From Arcicella rosea (GTDB lineage: Bacteria > Bacteroidota > Bacteroidia > Cytophagales > Spirosomataceae), in the NCBI RefSeq assembly GCF_040543805.1, contig NZ_JBEUMS010000006.1, forward strand, positions 62,001-126,000: a DNA stretch of 64,000 nucleotides, in the 5' to 3' direction. The notes below the pieces were generated by a model, which was not told the DNA's origin, made no database searches, and was given only the letters and a program-made list of their open reading frames with translations. The position numbers were made by a program, and so were the translations under genes. Of the stretch, positions 50,739 to 58,768 are shown in pieces (positions within the stretch are counted from its first letter, which is position 1; every line of letters starts with the position of its first letter).

Positions 50739-51539
50739 TTACTCACATTTATATGTAAATGTTGAATTATTAGATGATGTCCCAGTCATTAACCTTCTTT
50801 TCAATTTATCACCATCAAATTCATAAGTAAAATTAAAAGTTGAACCTAAATTCCCACCTGAATTGTACCTTTTAAGAGTTTTTATGAGATTTTTTGATCT
50901 TTTTCCCAAATTATAAATAAACCAAATATCACTAGAGAAAAAACCAAAGTTACGTTCATCAAGAAAATTGAACACTATAGGTGATTTTTGAAAATTAGGT
51001 TGCTCCAAATTAAGTTTATCTGCATAATATTCCATCTCATAACTTAATTCTGGCGTATTAATAAAATCTGTTCTTTTAGATGTAATTTTTATAGGATTTC
51101 CTGAATCGTAAGTTACGTCATACTGAAAAACACCTGATATGAATTTAATCAAATACCCTTCGCTGTTATATTCAAAACTGTAGCTCCTCGACTCTTTACT
51201 ATAAACATCAAATGTAGATAAATTGGCAACCTGTGAAGCATTATTTAAAGTCCAAGTAGATTTCACATATTCAGAATAGTTATAGGGAGTTGAATTCACT
51301 GTTATTTTATTGCCCGAATAAATGACTGTATCTTTCTCTAATTGAAATGTCCCTTGCTTTCTAATTATACCAGAAATCTTTTTTTGTTTATCATAATTTA
51401 TAGTTGCAGTTATACCTTTAGATTCATCTTTAACTGATGTAACATAACAATTAGGTGTTTGGGGATTTGCAGTGTCTTCATCTTTTTTACAACTGAATAG
51501 CAACACAAAAAAGACAGATAGTAAATGTTTTTTGTTCAT
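50739..51539 (-). CDS. Hypothetical lipoprotein
   Basis: 266 residues; lipoprotein signal MNKKHLLSVFFVLLFSCKKD (Cys17). Body shows strand-rich tandem segments with aromatic residues (SYSFEYNSEGYLIKFISGVF, ELSYEMEYYADKLNLEQ, STFNFTYEFDGDKLKRRLMT), reminiscent of the DUF4595/RHS-like lipoproteins of Bacteroidota. Function unknown. Confidence 0.72.
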   Translation of the reverse strand: MNKKHLLSVFFVLLFSCKKDEDTANPQTPNCYVTSVKDESKGITATINYDKQKKISGIIRKQGTFQLEKDTVIYSGNKITVNSTPYNYSEYVKSTWTLNNASQVANLSTFDVYSKESRSYSFEYNSEGYLIKFISGVFQYDVTYDSGNPIKITSKRTDFINTPELSYEMEYYADKLNLEQPNFQKSPIVFNFLDERNFGFFSSDIWFIYNLGKRSKNLIKTLKRYNSGGNLGSTFNFTYEFDGDKLKRRLMTGTSSNNSTFTYKCE

Positions 51540-51679
51540 GATTTTTAATGTTTAAATTATAGAGTTTTCTTATTTTTCTTATAGAAATTAATGCTAATCC
51601 TTGGAATCTATCAAATCACTTCCTAAATCTCCTTCAGTACTTCCTCTAAACAATTCAATTGATAGGAATAAGGCACTTA

Positions 51680-51828
51680 CTGGTTCAAGCCTGTGGCTTG
51701 GACTTTAAAATTATTTCTTTTCAAAAGAAATATTCTATTTGAGTACAAGTGACGCTTTGTGTGTGAGTGCAGTCAGAGACTGCATTTATTTGTGGGTCTA
51801 AGTGAAAAAACACTTAGACCAGCGGGGA
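51680..51828 (-). repeat. Palindromic interspersed element E10, best full copy (3' of the FRG gene)
   Basis: All modules in order: CTGGTTCAAGCCTGTGGCTTGG, TTTCTTTTCAAAAGAAA, GAGTACAAGTGACGCTTTG, GTGCAGTCAGAGACTGCA hairpin, GGTCTAAGTGAAAAAACACT + TAGACC hairpin, AGCGGGG. About 148 bp, with CTGGT and ACCAG at the ends. It lies 11 bp from the FRG gene stop. Confidence 0.9.
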
Positions 51829-51838
51829 GCTTTAGTCT

Positions 51839-52774
51839 TTATAATTTTTTGGGAATTTTCGTAAAGTCTGGAAATAAATATTCTTTATTGATTCCCATTT
51901 TGTCAAGTTTTTTTCTAATTTCTGGAATTAATTTCTTGTATATATTCATACAAAATCCTATTTTCCTTGGTATTTGACATTTTATTTTATCATTTAGATT
52001 GAATTCATTTCTAAACTCATCCGCAATTAAATTATATTTTACTTCTAATGGGCAAAATGGATGATGATTATAATAAAATACACCTTCTTGATTAATAATA
52101 TTTGCATTATTATTTAATTTCAGAGTTCCATCTTCATTACTAAATAAATATAAACCGATAGAATTAGATAGACTTTTATAGGGAATGCTATTTAAGTCCA
52201 AATTATTGAACCTAAAAAAATCATGAAAAAGCTCATGAGTTATTGTCGGTTTATACACTCTATAAACGGAAATAAAATCATCAATCAGATTTTTACTATT
52301 ATTTTTTACTGTTCCATCATGATTAGATATTGCAAAATAAAGTGCAACAAATGGATTACGAGTAAAATCAATCAAAGGGGTTGGAAGTCCATAATGTTGC
52401 ATAAAGCTTAAATATGCAATTGTATTATCCTCAAAAATACCATTTGCATTAAAAAACTTTTCAACTAAACCATTTTGCCATAATTTAAGATTTGATATAT
52501 TATTTAAAATATATTGTTCATAATTAGAAAATTGCTCGTTATTATTTATGTTTAAATATCGTTCTTGTTTGATGTAGTCCCTCTGAGATGAACTGAAGAT
52601 AAAATATTTTGCTTCGCTAAGTCCCCTGTAGATAAATGGTGTGTTTGTACTTTTATATTCTTTGTCTAGCAATTCAAACAATTTGTCAACACTTAACCAG
52701 GTTATCTTGTCCCCTGAAAAAAAGTACTTTCCTTTTACATCAAAATTTTGATAATTAATTAAGATTTTTTCCAT
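51839..52774 (-). CDS. FRG-domain protein
   Basis: 311 residues from the ATG at 52774; a GTG at 52786 adds four residues. The FRG motifs are clear: FIYRGLSEAKYFIFSSSQRD (Arg-Gly), then FMQHYGLPTPLIDFTRNPFV and ALYFAIS. FRG domains are found in phage-defence and toxin-like proteins of unknown chemistry. The C-terminal ~100 residues (CPLEVKYNLIADEFRNEFN, IPRKIGFCMNIYKKLIPEIR) show no recognised domain. Stands alone as a gene-element unit with E10; no defence partners are adjacent. Confidence 0.85.
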   Translation of the reverse strand: MEKILINYQNFDVKGKYFFSGDKITWLSVDKLFELLDKEYKSTNTPFIYRGLSEAKYFIFSSSQRDYIKQERYLNINNNEQFSNYEQYILNNISNLKLWQNGLVEKFFNANGIFEDNTIAYLSFMQHYGLPTPLIDFTRNPFVALYFAISNHDGTVKNNSKNLIDDFISVYRVYKPTITHELFHDFFRFNNLDLNSIPYKSLSNSIGLYLFSNEDGTLKLNNNANIINQEGVFYYNHHPFCPLEVKYNLIADEFRNEFNLNDKIKCQIPRKIGFCMNIYKKLIPEIRKKLDKMGINKEYLFPDFTKIPKKL

Positions 52775-52941
52775 ACTTAGTATCACAAATAACTAATATT
52801 CACCTATTAACGTTTTTCCTAAAAGTAAGAAATTGGACTTGACAAACCAATTTTTTATTCCAATCGATTTAATAAAACACTCCAAAACAAATCTATTTAG
52901 TCAAAGCCTCTCCAACTAGTCGTAGGCTCTCCTACAACTTA

Positions 52942-52961
52942 AAATGAGCATCCGCTCATTT
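52942..52961. other. Hairpin AAATGAGC-atcc-GCTCATTT
   Basis: Perfect 8-bp stem, 19 bp before the third tandem array. Together with AACTAGTCGTAGGC and GCTCTCCTACAAC text at 52910 it forms the array leader. Confidence 0.5.
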
Positions 52962-52979
52962 ATTGAAACTAATTTTTAC

Positions 52980-53273
52980 TTCGATGACACAAAATATCTC
53001 TCAGGAATCACTTTACATCTCTTCGATGACACAAAACATCTCTCGGGAATCACTTTTTATCTCTTCGATGACACAAAATATCTCTCGGGAATCACTTTTT
53101 ATCTCTTCGATGACACAAAACATCTCTCGGGAATCACATTACATCTCTTCGATGACACAAAACATCTCTCGGGAATCACATTACATCTCTTCGATGACAC
53201 AAAATATCTCTCGGGAATCACTTTTCATTTCTTCGATGACACAAAATATCTCTCAGGAATCACTTTACATCTC
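52980..53273. repeat. 42-bp tandem repeat array 3 (seven copies)
   Basis: Units TTCGATGACACAAAATATCT then CTCGGGAATCACTTTTTATC TC at 52980, 53022, 53064, 53106, 53148, 53190 and 53232: seven exact 42-bp steps. The 21-bp halves share the CAC and TATCTC positions. Two plus frames stay open with a 14-residue period (DDTKYLSGITFHLF; SMTQNISRESLFIS), as a by-product of the period. Located between the FRG gene and a hypothetical gene. Confidence 0.93.
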
Positions 53274-53286
53274 ATCTATCAGAGAC

Positions 53287-53328
53287 AAAAAATGGCTAGT
53301 GGTTTTTGACTTCACTAGCCATTTTGAT
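53287..53328. terminator. Terminator-like hairpin beside the third array
   Basis: AAAATGGCTAGTG / CACTAGCCATTTT perfect 13-bp stem, with A and T tracts. On the minus strand it is 24 bp after the 53352 gene stop, so it can end that gene. Confidence 0.8.
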
Positions 53329-53351
53329 TATTTGATTACTCCGACAACTAT

Positions 53352-53816
53352 TTAAGGTTTTGAATCTTTCTTATTTTGCTTTTTGTATCTCAATGCAATT
53401 CTGGCTAAAAGCTCATTAATCGCTCCGTCTTCTTTGGCTGCTCCTTTTAGTAACTCATACACTTTATCAGAAGTAACCATTGCATCAGCACTCGCAGCGT
53501 CCATCGTATCATCAATTCTTGCTAATAAATCTGCCACCGCTATGCGTACACTCCATAGCTGACTAATCAAATTCACATCCCGTTCAAATTCGGGTGCATC
53601 AAAATCTGCTCTCATCTTGGTCGGATATGTTCTAACTCCTTCCAAGCAAAGTCCTACATACTCTACACTACTGGGTCCCATTTTATGTTTAGGAGCTTGC
53701 CCAATAGGCGTACTAATCAAAAAAGGCAATTTGGTTTTTACTTGTTCAAGTAAAGCGAGGGTTGCGGTTTTGTCTGCTTCAGGCAAAACGGCTGAGATTT
53801 TGTTTGTGTTACTCAT
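53352..53816 (-). CDS. Hypothetical protein, mostly helical
   Basis: 154 residues from the ATG at 53816 (MSNTNKISAVLPEADKTAT); the frame is open to 53957 but upstream residues look like read-through. Helical, soluble, with a segment TPIGQAPKHKMGPSSVEYVG, ALARIDDTMDAASADAMV-type ADLLARIDDTMDAASADAMV and a Lys-rich end. A small conserved Bacteroidota family of unknown function, I think; no motif recognised. Confidence 0.65.
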   Translation of the reverse strand: MSNTNKISAVLPEADKTATLALLEQVKTKLPFLISTPIGQAPKHKMGPSSVEYVGLCLEGVRTYPTKMRADFDAPEFERDVNLISQLWSVRIAVADLLARIDDTMDAASADAMVTSDKVYELLKGAAKEDGAINELLARIALRYKKQNKKDSKP

Positions 53817-54108
53817 TTTATGTAAAAGGTTTAAAATTGCAATAGATAAGAGTATGCTGTTTTCGGGGCGATACCTCCAGAAAGGTGCAATCGTTTTGTA
53901 AGAATTTCTTCTCTCAAAAAGAAGCTTGAACGTAAATTTTCTGAATGATAATGGCAACGAAAGGTCTTCGCTTTAGATGGTTTTTCGGTGTCGAATATCA
54001 GGTGCATCTACCAACTTTTGCGATACATCAAACATAAAGAAAAATTCGATTGGGACGTAAAAAATGGAGGAAAATTTAATCGCTTTTTTATTAAACGGTA
54101 TTTGGCGA

Positions 54109-54409
54109 CTTTAGGACTGGAGGATTTTAGGACTTTAGGGGAGACTAAAGAAGCAAGAGACAAGAGGCAAGATTTGGGATTGGGGATTTGGGATTTGGGA
54201 CTGGAAGATTTTAGGACTTTAAGACTAAAGAAGCAAGAGACAAGAGGCAAGATTTGGGACTGGAAGATTTTAGGACTTTAAGACTAAAGATGAAAGAGGC
54301 AAGAGACAATATTTTGGATTGGGGATTTGGGACTTTAGAAGAGACTAAAGAAGCAAGAGGCAAGAAACAAGATTGGAGATTGGAGATTAGTGATTTGGGA
54401 CTGGAGGAT
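54109..54409. repeat. AG-rich interspersed repeat, copy 3 (longest)
   Basis: About five decayed units such as GGACTTTAAGACTAAAGAAG, CAAGAGACAAGAGGCAAGAT and TTGGGACTGGAAGATTTTAG; two neighbouring units are about 59 bp apart. Same text family as 36068, 39009 and 58401. Confidence 0.75.
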
Positions 54410-54420
54410 TATTTAGCCAT

Positions 54421-54473
54421 CGTTGGTATTGTTACCAACGAGACGGGCGAAAGCAACGAGCCAATGATGAGAA
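54421..54473. repeat. Hairpin plus second copy of GAGACGGRCGAAAGCAACGA repeat
   Basis: CGTTGGTA-ttg-TTACCAACG hairpin (54421-54440) followed by GAGACGGGCGAAAGCAACGA and GCCAATGATGAGAA; about 32 of 35 bases equal the 40104-40138 copy. Confidence 0.75.
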
Positions 54474-54604
54474 TACTTTCCGTTGTTTGTATAGCAAAAC
54501 TCTTGCTTTACTGTTTGGCTTGTTGTACCTACAAAAGGCAACTTTAAGGGATTGTCTCTTTTGCCGTTGTCTTGTCTCAATGACAAATTTGGGTCATTAA
54601 TGAA

Positions 54605-54676
54605 AGTAGCAGAAATGTGCAGTTTAAGAGTTTATTTGTGGGTCTTTTGAAAAAATACTTGGACTAGCGAGGGAGG
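54605..54676 (-). repeat. Palindromic interspersed element E11, degraded (3' of the AlbA_2 gene)
   Basis: GTAGCAGAAATGTGCAGTTT, TTATTTGTGGGTCTTTTGAA, ATACTTGGACTAGCGAGGGA. Ends about 4 bp from the stop at 54680. Confidence 0.65.
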
Positions 54677-54679
54677 ATA

Positions 54680-55849
54680 TCATTTTGACTTAGTTTTTTG
54701 TTTTGGTTTAGTTGTCTTATTCTGCAAAGATTTTTCAAAAATTACATTATGTTTTTTATTGTCGTTTATAGCTTCGACAATAGGTTTTATTGCATTTTCA
54801 GAAAAAACAATTTTATGTGTTTTGTCAAGTATTTCAACCCAAATATATTGATTAAACTCATTATTAATTTTTGTTTCGTCAGGGTTTTCAATTGGAAGCT
54901 TTTCATCAGAAATCCAATCTAAATATTTAAATACACATTTTAATTGATTTGATGATAAATTGTAATTTGAGAGAGCTTTTATTTTGTCAAATAAAGATGA
55001 GAAATATATGAAATCTCTTGGTGTTTTACTTTTTAATTCTCCAACTATTTTATAAATAGGTTTTCCTTCATCATTTGAAATTTTCCCAATATCTCCAGCG
55101 GAAATAGCATTAAGAATTATGTTGAAAATTCCATTTTCAGTTTGGTCTATATCAATTTCGCTACTCGAAAGTAAGTTTTCTTTAGAGTTATAGCCGTAAA
55201 CAGTATTGTTCTTTGGATTAAGAATTAAAACTTCTCTTGGATTTATGTCAAACATTTCAGGCAAAAGCTTTGACCAAATTTCCATAAATTCTTTGTTCTT
55301 TTCGTTTGCCTTTATTTGAATAAATCGGTTAAGGTCTTGAGTAGTTGAGTTTGCTGTTTCGTTTTTCCCTGAAACTCGATAAGTTATTTCTCCCTTTTTT
55401 AAATTATAATCTTTATAATCATTAATTGGAATTATTATTTGGTTTTGCTTTTCAATTAAAAGATAGAAAAATTTTCTTGTCCCTGTTTGAAATGATTGTA
55501 AATCTAAATCAATACCAACTTTAGCAATTTTATTAAATTGTTGAGAAACTAAACTCAAGTCAATTTGACTAAGAAGTTCAAAATTTTTTACATCTAAACC
55601 TATATCTTCTAAAATTCCAGTTTTTTTATCTTCTTTTATTCCAATTAAAAGAATACCACCATTTGAGTTTGCAAAAGATAAAATATCTTTTGCAAAATTT
55701 CTCATAAAGATTTCAATGGGTTCGGTTAAACCATAAAAGTTTAGTTCCAATTTATAGTCATAAAGATTATTTTCTTTTGGAAATTTTCCGTGGTTTTTTA
55801 AATTATCAATAGTTATTGAAATTTGTTCTTTTAATTCTTTTAAATTCAT
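54680..55849 (-). CDS. AlbA_2 (Schlafen-like, divergent AAA) domain protein
   Basis: 389 residues. N-terminal AlbA_2 core with EIFMRNFAKDILSFANSNGG and ILLIGIKEDKKTGILEDIGL (the FAN-GGxLxxG phrase), followed by the RKFFYLLIEKQNQIIIPIND and GEITYRVSGKNETANSTTQD segments, then a ~200-residue helical C-terminus without a recognised domain. Such proteins are usually transcriptional regulators or defence components. It forms a gene-element unit with E11. Confidence 0.82.
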   Translation of the reverse strand: MNLKELKEQISITIDNLKNHGKFPKENNLYDYKLELNFYGLTEPIEIFMRNFAKDILSFANSNGGILLIGIKEDKKTGILEDIGLDVKNFELLSQIDLSLVSQQFNKIAKVGIDLDLQSFQTGTRKFFYLLIEKQNQIIIPINDYKDYNLKKGEITYRVSGKNETANSTTQDLNRFIQIKANEKNKEFMEIWSKLLPEMFDINPREVLILNPKNNTVYGYNSKENLLSSSEIDIDQTENGIFNIILNAISAGDIGKISNDEGKPIYKIVGELKSKTPRDFIYFSSLFDKIKALSNYNLSSNQLKCVFKYLDWISDEKLPIENPDETKINNEFNQYIWVEILDKTHKIVFSENAIKPIVEAINDNKKHNVIFEKSLQNKTTKPKQKTKSK

Positions 55850-56174
55850 AAGGTTTTACTTGGTTCTGTTTGAAAAATATGGCGGCTAACTCTCTAAAAT
55901 TTGAAAATTTTATACTACTTTTTGAATTGTCGAAATAGACAAAAATCATTTACTAAATGTATCAAATTAAAAACAAATGTTGTATTGGTATTCACAATTT
56001 TCTTTCAAAAATTTATTATGCGGTATTTTTTTCTTAGGGGAAAATCACTTTTGAACTCATCATTGAGATAAAATACCTCTCAAGAATCATTTAGAAGGTC
56101 TTCCTAAAAATAAAATTCCACTTAGCAGGCGAATTAATTCGCCTGCTAAGTGGAAAAACCTAATTCATAATCAC
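55850..56174. other. Gap with a long perfect palindrome
   Basis: No gene. Upstream half carries AT-rich text plus TGATTCTTGAGAGG-like fragments; the downstream half has the 40-bp palindrome. Confidence 0.5.
56116..56155 (-). terminator. 40-bp perfect palindrome after the fucosidase gene
   Basis: Arms TTCCACTTAGCAGGCGAATT and AATTCGCCTGCTAAGTGGAA with no spacer. On the minus strand it lies about 20 bp after the fucosidase stop, followed by TTTTATTTTT. Likely a terminator, though unusually perfect. Confidence 0.65.
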
Positions 56175-58256
56175 CTATTCTGTAATAACATCAATCTCAG
56201 CATAGCCAACGCTGTCATCGTCTTTGGTATTTCGTAAAGCTCTCAATTTGATGTATCTAGCCTTTTGAGGGGCAAAAGTTTTAATTTGCCACAAAGGATT
56301 ATTTTTAATATTCGAGAATTCACCTTCATCTACTTGTTTCCAATCATTACCATTTTCGGATACAAAGAAACTGTAATGTGTGATAATTCCTGAACCCCAC
56401 CAGTTTTGGTCTGGCAAGTATTTGAAACCGCTAATATTTTGAGTTTTACCTAAATCAATTACCAAATCAACGGGCATTTTAACCGTATTTTTTTGATACC
56501 ATTGCGTATCAGGATTTCCGTCTAATAAGTTGTTTGCCTCCTTATCTTCAATACCAACCATTTTCCAAGCTTTTTTAGAAACATCAAATTTCTCTTCCGT
56601 CAAAGTACTTGTCTTTTTACTTTTTGGGTCGTAGCTAATACATTTAATGACCACTTTTCCATCATCCGTTTTGATAGGCTCAGTATATTGATTCGATTTC
56701 AAGGTTGGTGTACTACCATCCAAGGTATAATATATTTGAGATTCAAAGTCTGCTGGGATAATACGTACATCTCCCGAACGCTCACGAATGGCTACGGGAG
56801 GCACTAATATTTGTGGAGCATCATAAATGCCAATATTAGAAATCAGTGGACAAGCCTTGGCATCGGTAATGTTCAAACGAAGTTTTGTGGCTTTAACCGT
56901 TTTGAAACGTAGAATACGTTTATAACCTATCGTTGTTTCTTTGGCAATTTCTTCCCATTGATTATTGACGAATGCTTCCAAAGTAAAGACTTTTACTCTT
57001 TGTCCTAATTTGATGTATTCTTGTATCAAAAAGCGATTGAAGGCAATGGGCTTTGCAAAATTGAAGGTCAAACTTGCAGATTTTACCTTATCATCCGTTG
57101 TCCAATAACTTTCATTACTTACATCAATTGCCTTGTTTGCTCCAAACTTTGGGTCGTTTCCACGCACATTAGAAGCTACCACCTTTGCCCCTTTGATAAG
57201 GTTTACAGCAAATACTTCTTTGACAGCCTTTCCAAAATCTAATGCAGCTTTTTCATCATAAGGATGAATTAAACCATTCGGCATGATAGGAAAGTTTAAT
57301 AACAAAGTGGCATTTCTACCGATAGAATTATAATAAGTATCCATCAGTTGAGGTAAGGTTTTTACTTTGTTATCTTCTTTAGGGTGATAAAACCATTCGG
57401 GTCTGATAGAAGTATTTACCTCGCCTGGCACCCAAGTATTTCCATTTTCTAATCCATAACGAAGCATATTTTCTGGCACATCACCTTTGTCATTTAATAA
57501 ACTCCAATTGGTTTCACCAATATAACCTGCTTCTGTTCCAACCCAACGAAGGTCTGCTCTATCACCACCATCATTCCATATTACAATATTGGGTTGTAAA
57601 GAACGAACAAGTTTATACGTATTTTCCCAATCATAGTAAGTAGTGCGGTCAATCTTACGTGTTTCATTAGCTCCGCCATAATAACCAGAACCACCGTTGG
57701 CACCGTCAAACCAAACTTCAAAGATTTCTCCGTAGTTGGTCAAGAGTTCACGTAATTGGTTTCTGAAATAAGTAATGTATTCGGGTTTTCCATAGTCAGG
57801 ATGGTTTCTATCCCACGGAGAAAGGTAAATACCCAATTTTAAACCATACTCTTTACAAGCATCAGCCATCTCACGTACCATGTCACCTTTCCCATTTTTC
57901 CAAGGTGAACTCTTTACTGAATAATCCGTGTATTTTGATGGCCAAAGGCAAAAGCCACTATGATGTTTTGCGGTAATAATAATGCCTTTCATGCCTGCCT
58001 CTTTACAAATTCTTGCCCATTGGCGACAATCTAATTTATCAGGATTGAAAATTTTTGGGTCTTCATCACCTTTTCCCCACGACATATCGGTGTAAGTATT
58101 CACTGAAAAATGGACAAAGGAATAATACTCCATTTGTTGCCATCTCATTTGGTTTTCACTGGGTACAGGTCCATAAGGAGAAGGCGCTTTTACTTGACCC
58201 AATGTATAAAAATTGGTAAAAATGAAGAAGAGTAAAATCAAGTGTTTATAATTCAT
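56175..58256 (-). CDS. Secreted alpha-L-fucosidase (GH29) with C-terminal sugar-binding modules
   Basis: 693 residues from the ATG at 58256; the frame to 58373 lacks a signal, whereas this start gives MNYKHLILLFFIFTNFYTLG. GH29 barrel (about 25-370) with GMKGIIITAKHHSGFCLWPS, LGIYLSPWDRNHPDYGKPEY and the nucleophile Asp184 in IFEVWFDGANGG. Then a discoidin/F5-8C-like module (about 390-510), a chitobiase C-terminal-like stretch (IYYTLDGSTPTLKSNQYTEP) and a second F5-8C-like module to the end. It releases fucose from glycans outside the cell. No SusCD or sulfatase neighbours, so it is not in a classic polysaccharide locus. Confidence 0.93.
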   Translation of the reverse strand: MNYKHLILLFFIFTNFYTLGQVKAPSPYGPVPSENQMRWQQMEYYSFVHFSVNTYTDMSWGKGDEDPKIFNPDKLDCRQWARICKEAGMKGIIITAKHHSGFCLWPSKYTDYSVKSSPWKNGKGDMVREMADACKEYGLKLGIYLSPWDRNHPDYGKPEYITYFRNQLRELLTNYGEIFEVWFDGANGGSGYYGGANETRKIDRTTYYDWENTYKLVRSLQPNIVIWNDGGDRADLRWVGTEAGYIGETNWSLLNDKGDVPENMLRYGLENGNTWVPGEVNTSIRPEWFYHPKEDNKVKTLPQLMDTYYNSIGRNATLLLNFPIMPNGLIHPYDEKAALDFGKAVKEVFAVNLIKGAKVVASNVRGNDPKFGANKAIDVSNESYWTTDDKVKSASLTFNFAKPIAFNRFLIQEYIKLGQRVKVFTLEAFVNNQWEEIAKETTIGYKRILRFKTVKATKLRLNITDAKACPLISNIGIYDAPQILVPPVAIRERSGDVRIIPADFESQIYYTLDGSTPTLKSNQYTEPIKTDDGKVVIKCISYDPKSKKTSTLTEEKFDVSKKAWKMVGIEDKEANNLLDGNPDTQWYQKNTVKMPVDLVIDLGKTQNISGFKYLPDQNWWGSGIITHYSFFVSENGNDWKQVDEGEFSNIKNNPLWQIKTFAPQKARYIKLRALRNTKDDDSVGYAEIDVITE

Positions 58257-58400
58257 GTTATTGTAAGATTTGGATAATGTTAGAGCCGTCTCTTTCAGAA
58301 AACAGCTTTTTGATTTAAAGTAAATTAACTTAGAAAATACTTTATCAAAAGCTATTTTTTTAAGAGAGAGCATTAGCCAGTACTTATCCTTGACTGCTTT

Positions 58401-58600
58401 TAGACGCTAGACTTAAGGACTTTAAGACGCTTTGATAAAACAGGAATTTAGTCTAAAAAGAAAATACTTGAACCTTGAGAGACTACATTGATCACATTGA
58501 TTAATGAATCTAAACGATTTTTTCACTTAGAAGGCTGAAAGAAGAATCTGTGAATGATGTAATTTTCAAGATTTTAGACTTTAGGACTTTGAGAAGGAAG
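58401..58600. repeat. AG-rich interspersed repeat, copy 4 (two fragments)
   Basis: TAGACGCTAGACTTAAGGAC and TTTAAGACGC, then TTTTAGACTTTAGGACTTTG and AGAAGGAAG. Weak members of the family seen at 36068. Confidence 0.45.
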
Positions 58601-58675
58601 AAGCTTTGTGAAAAAGTTTTTAATCTAAAAAGATAAATGCTTTAACGTTCAGCGAACTTTGTTATTTTATCGTGG

Positions 58676-58745
58676 GACTAGGGTGCAGTCGGAGACTGCA
58701 TTTATTTTAGGTCTAAGTGAAAAAACACTTAGACCAGCGGAGTTG
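58676..58745 (-). repeat. Palindromic interspersed element E12, distal modules (3' of the propeller gene)
   Basis: GTGCAGTCGGAGACTGCA hairpin, GGTCTAAGTGAAAAAACACT + TAGACC hairpin, AGCGGAG. Ends about 23 bp from the stop at 58769. Confidence 0.88.
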
Positions 58746-58768
58746 CCATCGTTTCAATTAGTCTTTGT

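Larger units (their letters stand above)
53817..54679. other. 863-bp gene-free region packed with repeats
   Basis: Holds the longest AG-rich repeat run, the second GAGACGG copy, a CGTTGGTA-ttg-TTACCAACG hairpin and element E11. The open frames at 53988-54281 and 54254-54547 are low-complexity products of the repeat and not genes. Confidence 0.7.
58257..58768. other. 512-bp gap with repeats
   Basis: Contains two AG-rich repeat fragments (58401-58435, 58569-58600) and element E12, and nothing coding. Confidence 0.6.

Noticed and set aside
52944..53355. Two overlapping plus-strand frames through array 3 as repeat proteins
   Set aside because: Both frames are equally open and periodic, as expected from the repeat; no signal favours either as coding.
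53988..54547. Two 97-residue frames in the AG-rich repeat region
   Set aside because: They consist of decayed repeat text and have no domain or start context.
36178..58745. Elements E1-E12 as classical integron attC sites
   Set aside because: The stem text GTCTAAG/CTTAGAC resembles RYYYAAC/GTTRRRY but lacks the required AAC and GTT bases, the inner spacing is only about 10 bp, and no intI gene is visible. I keep only the weaker term cassette-like.
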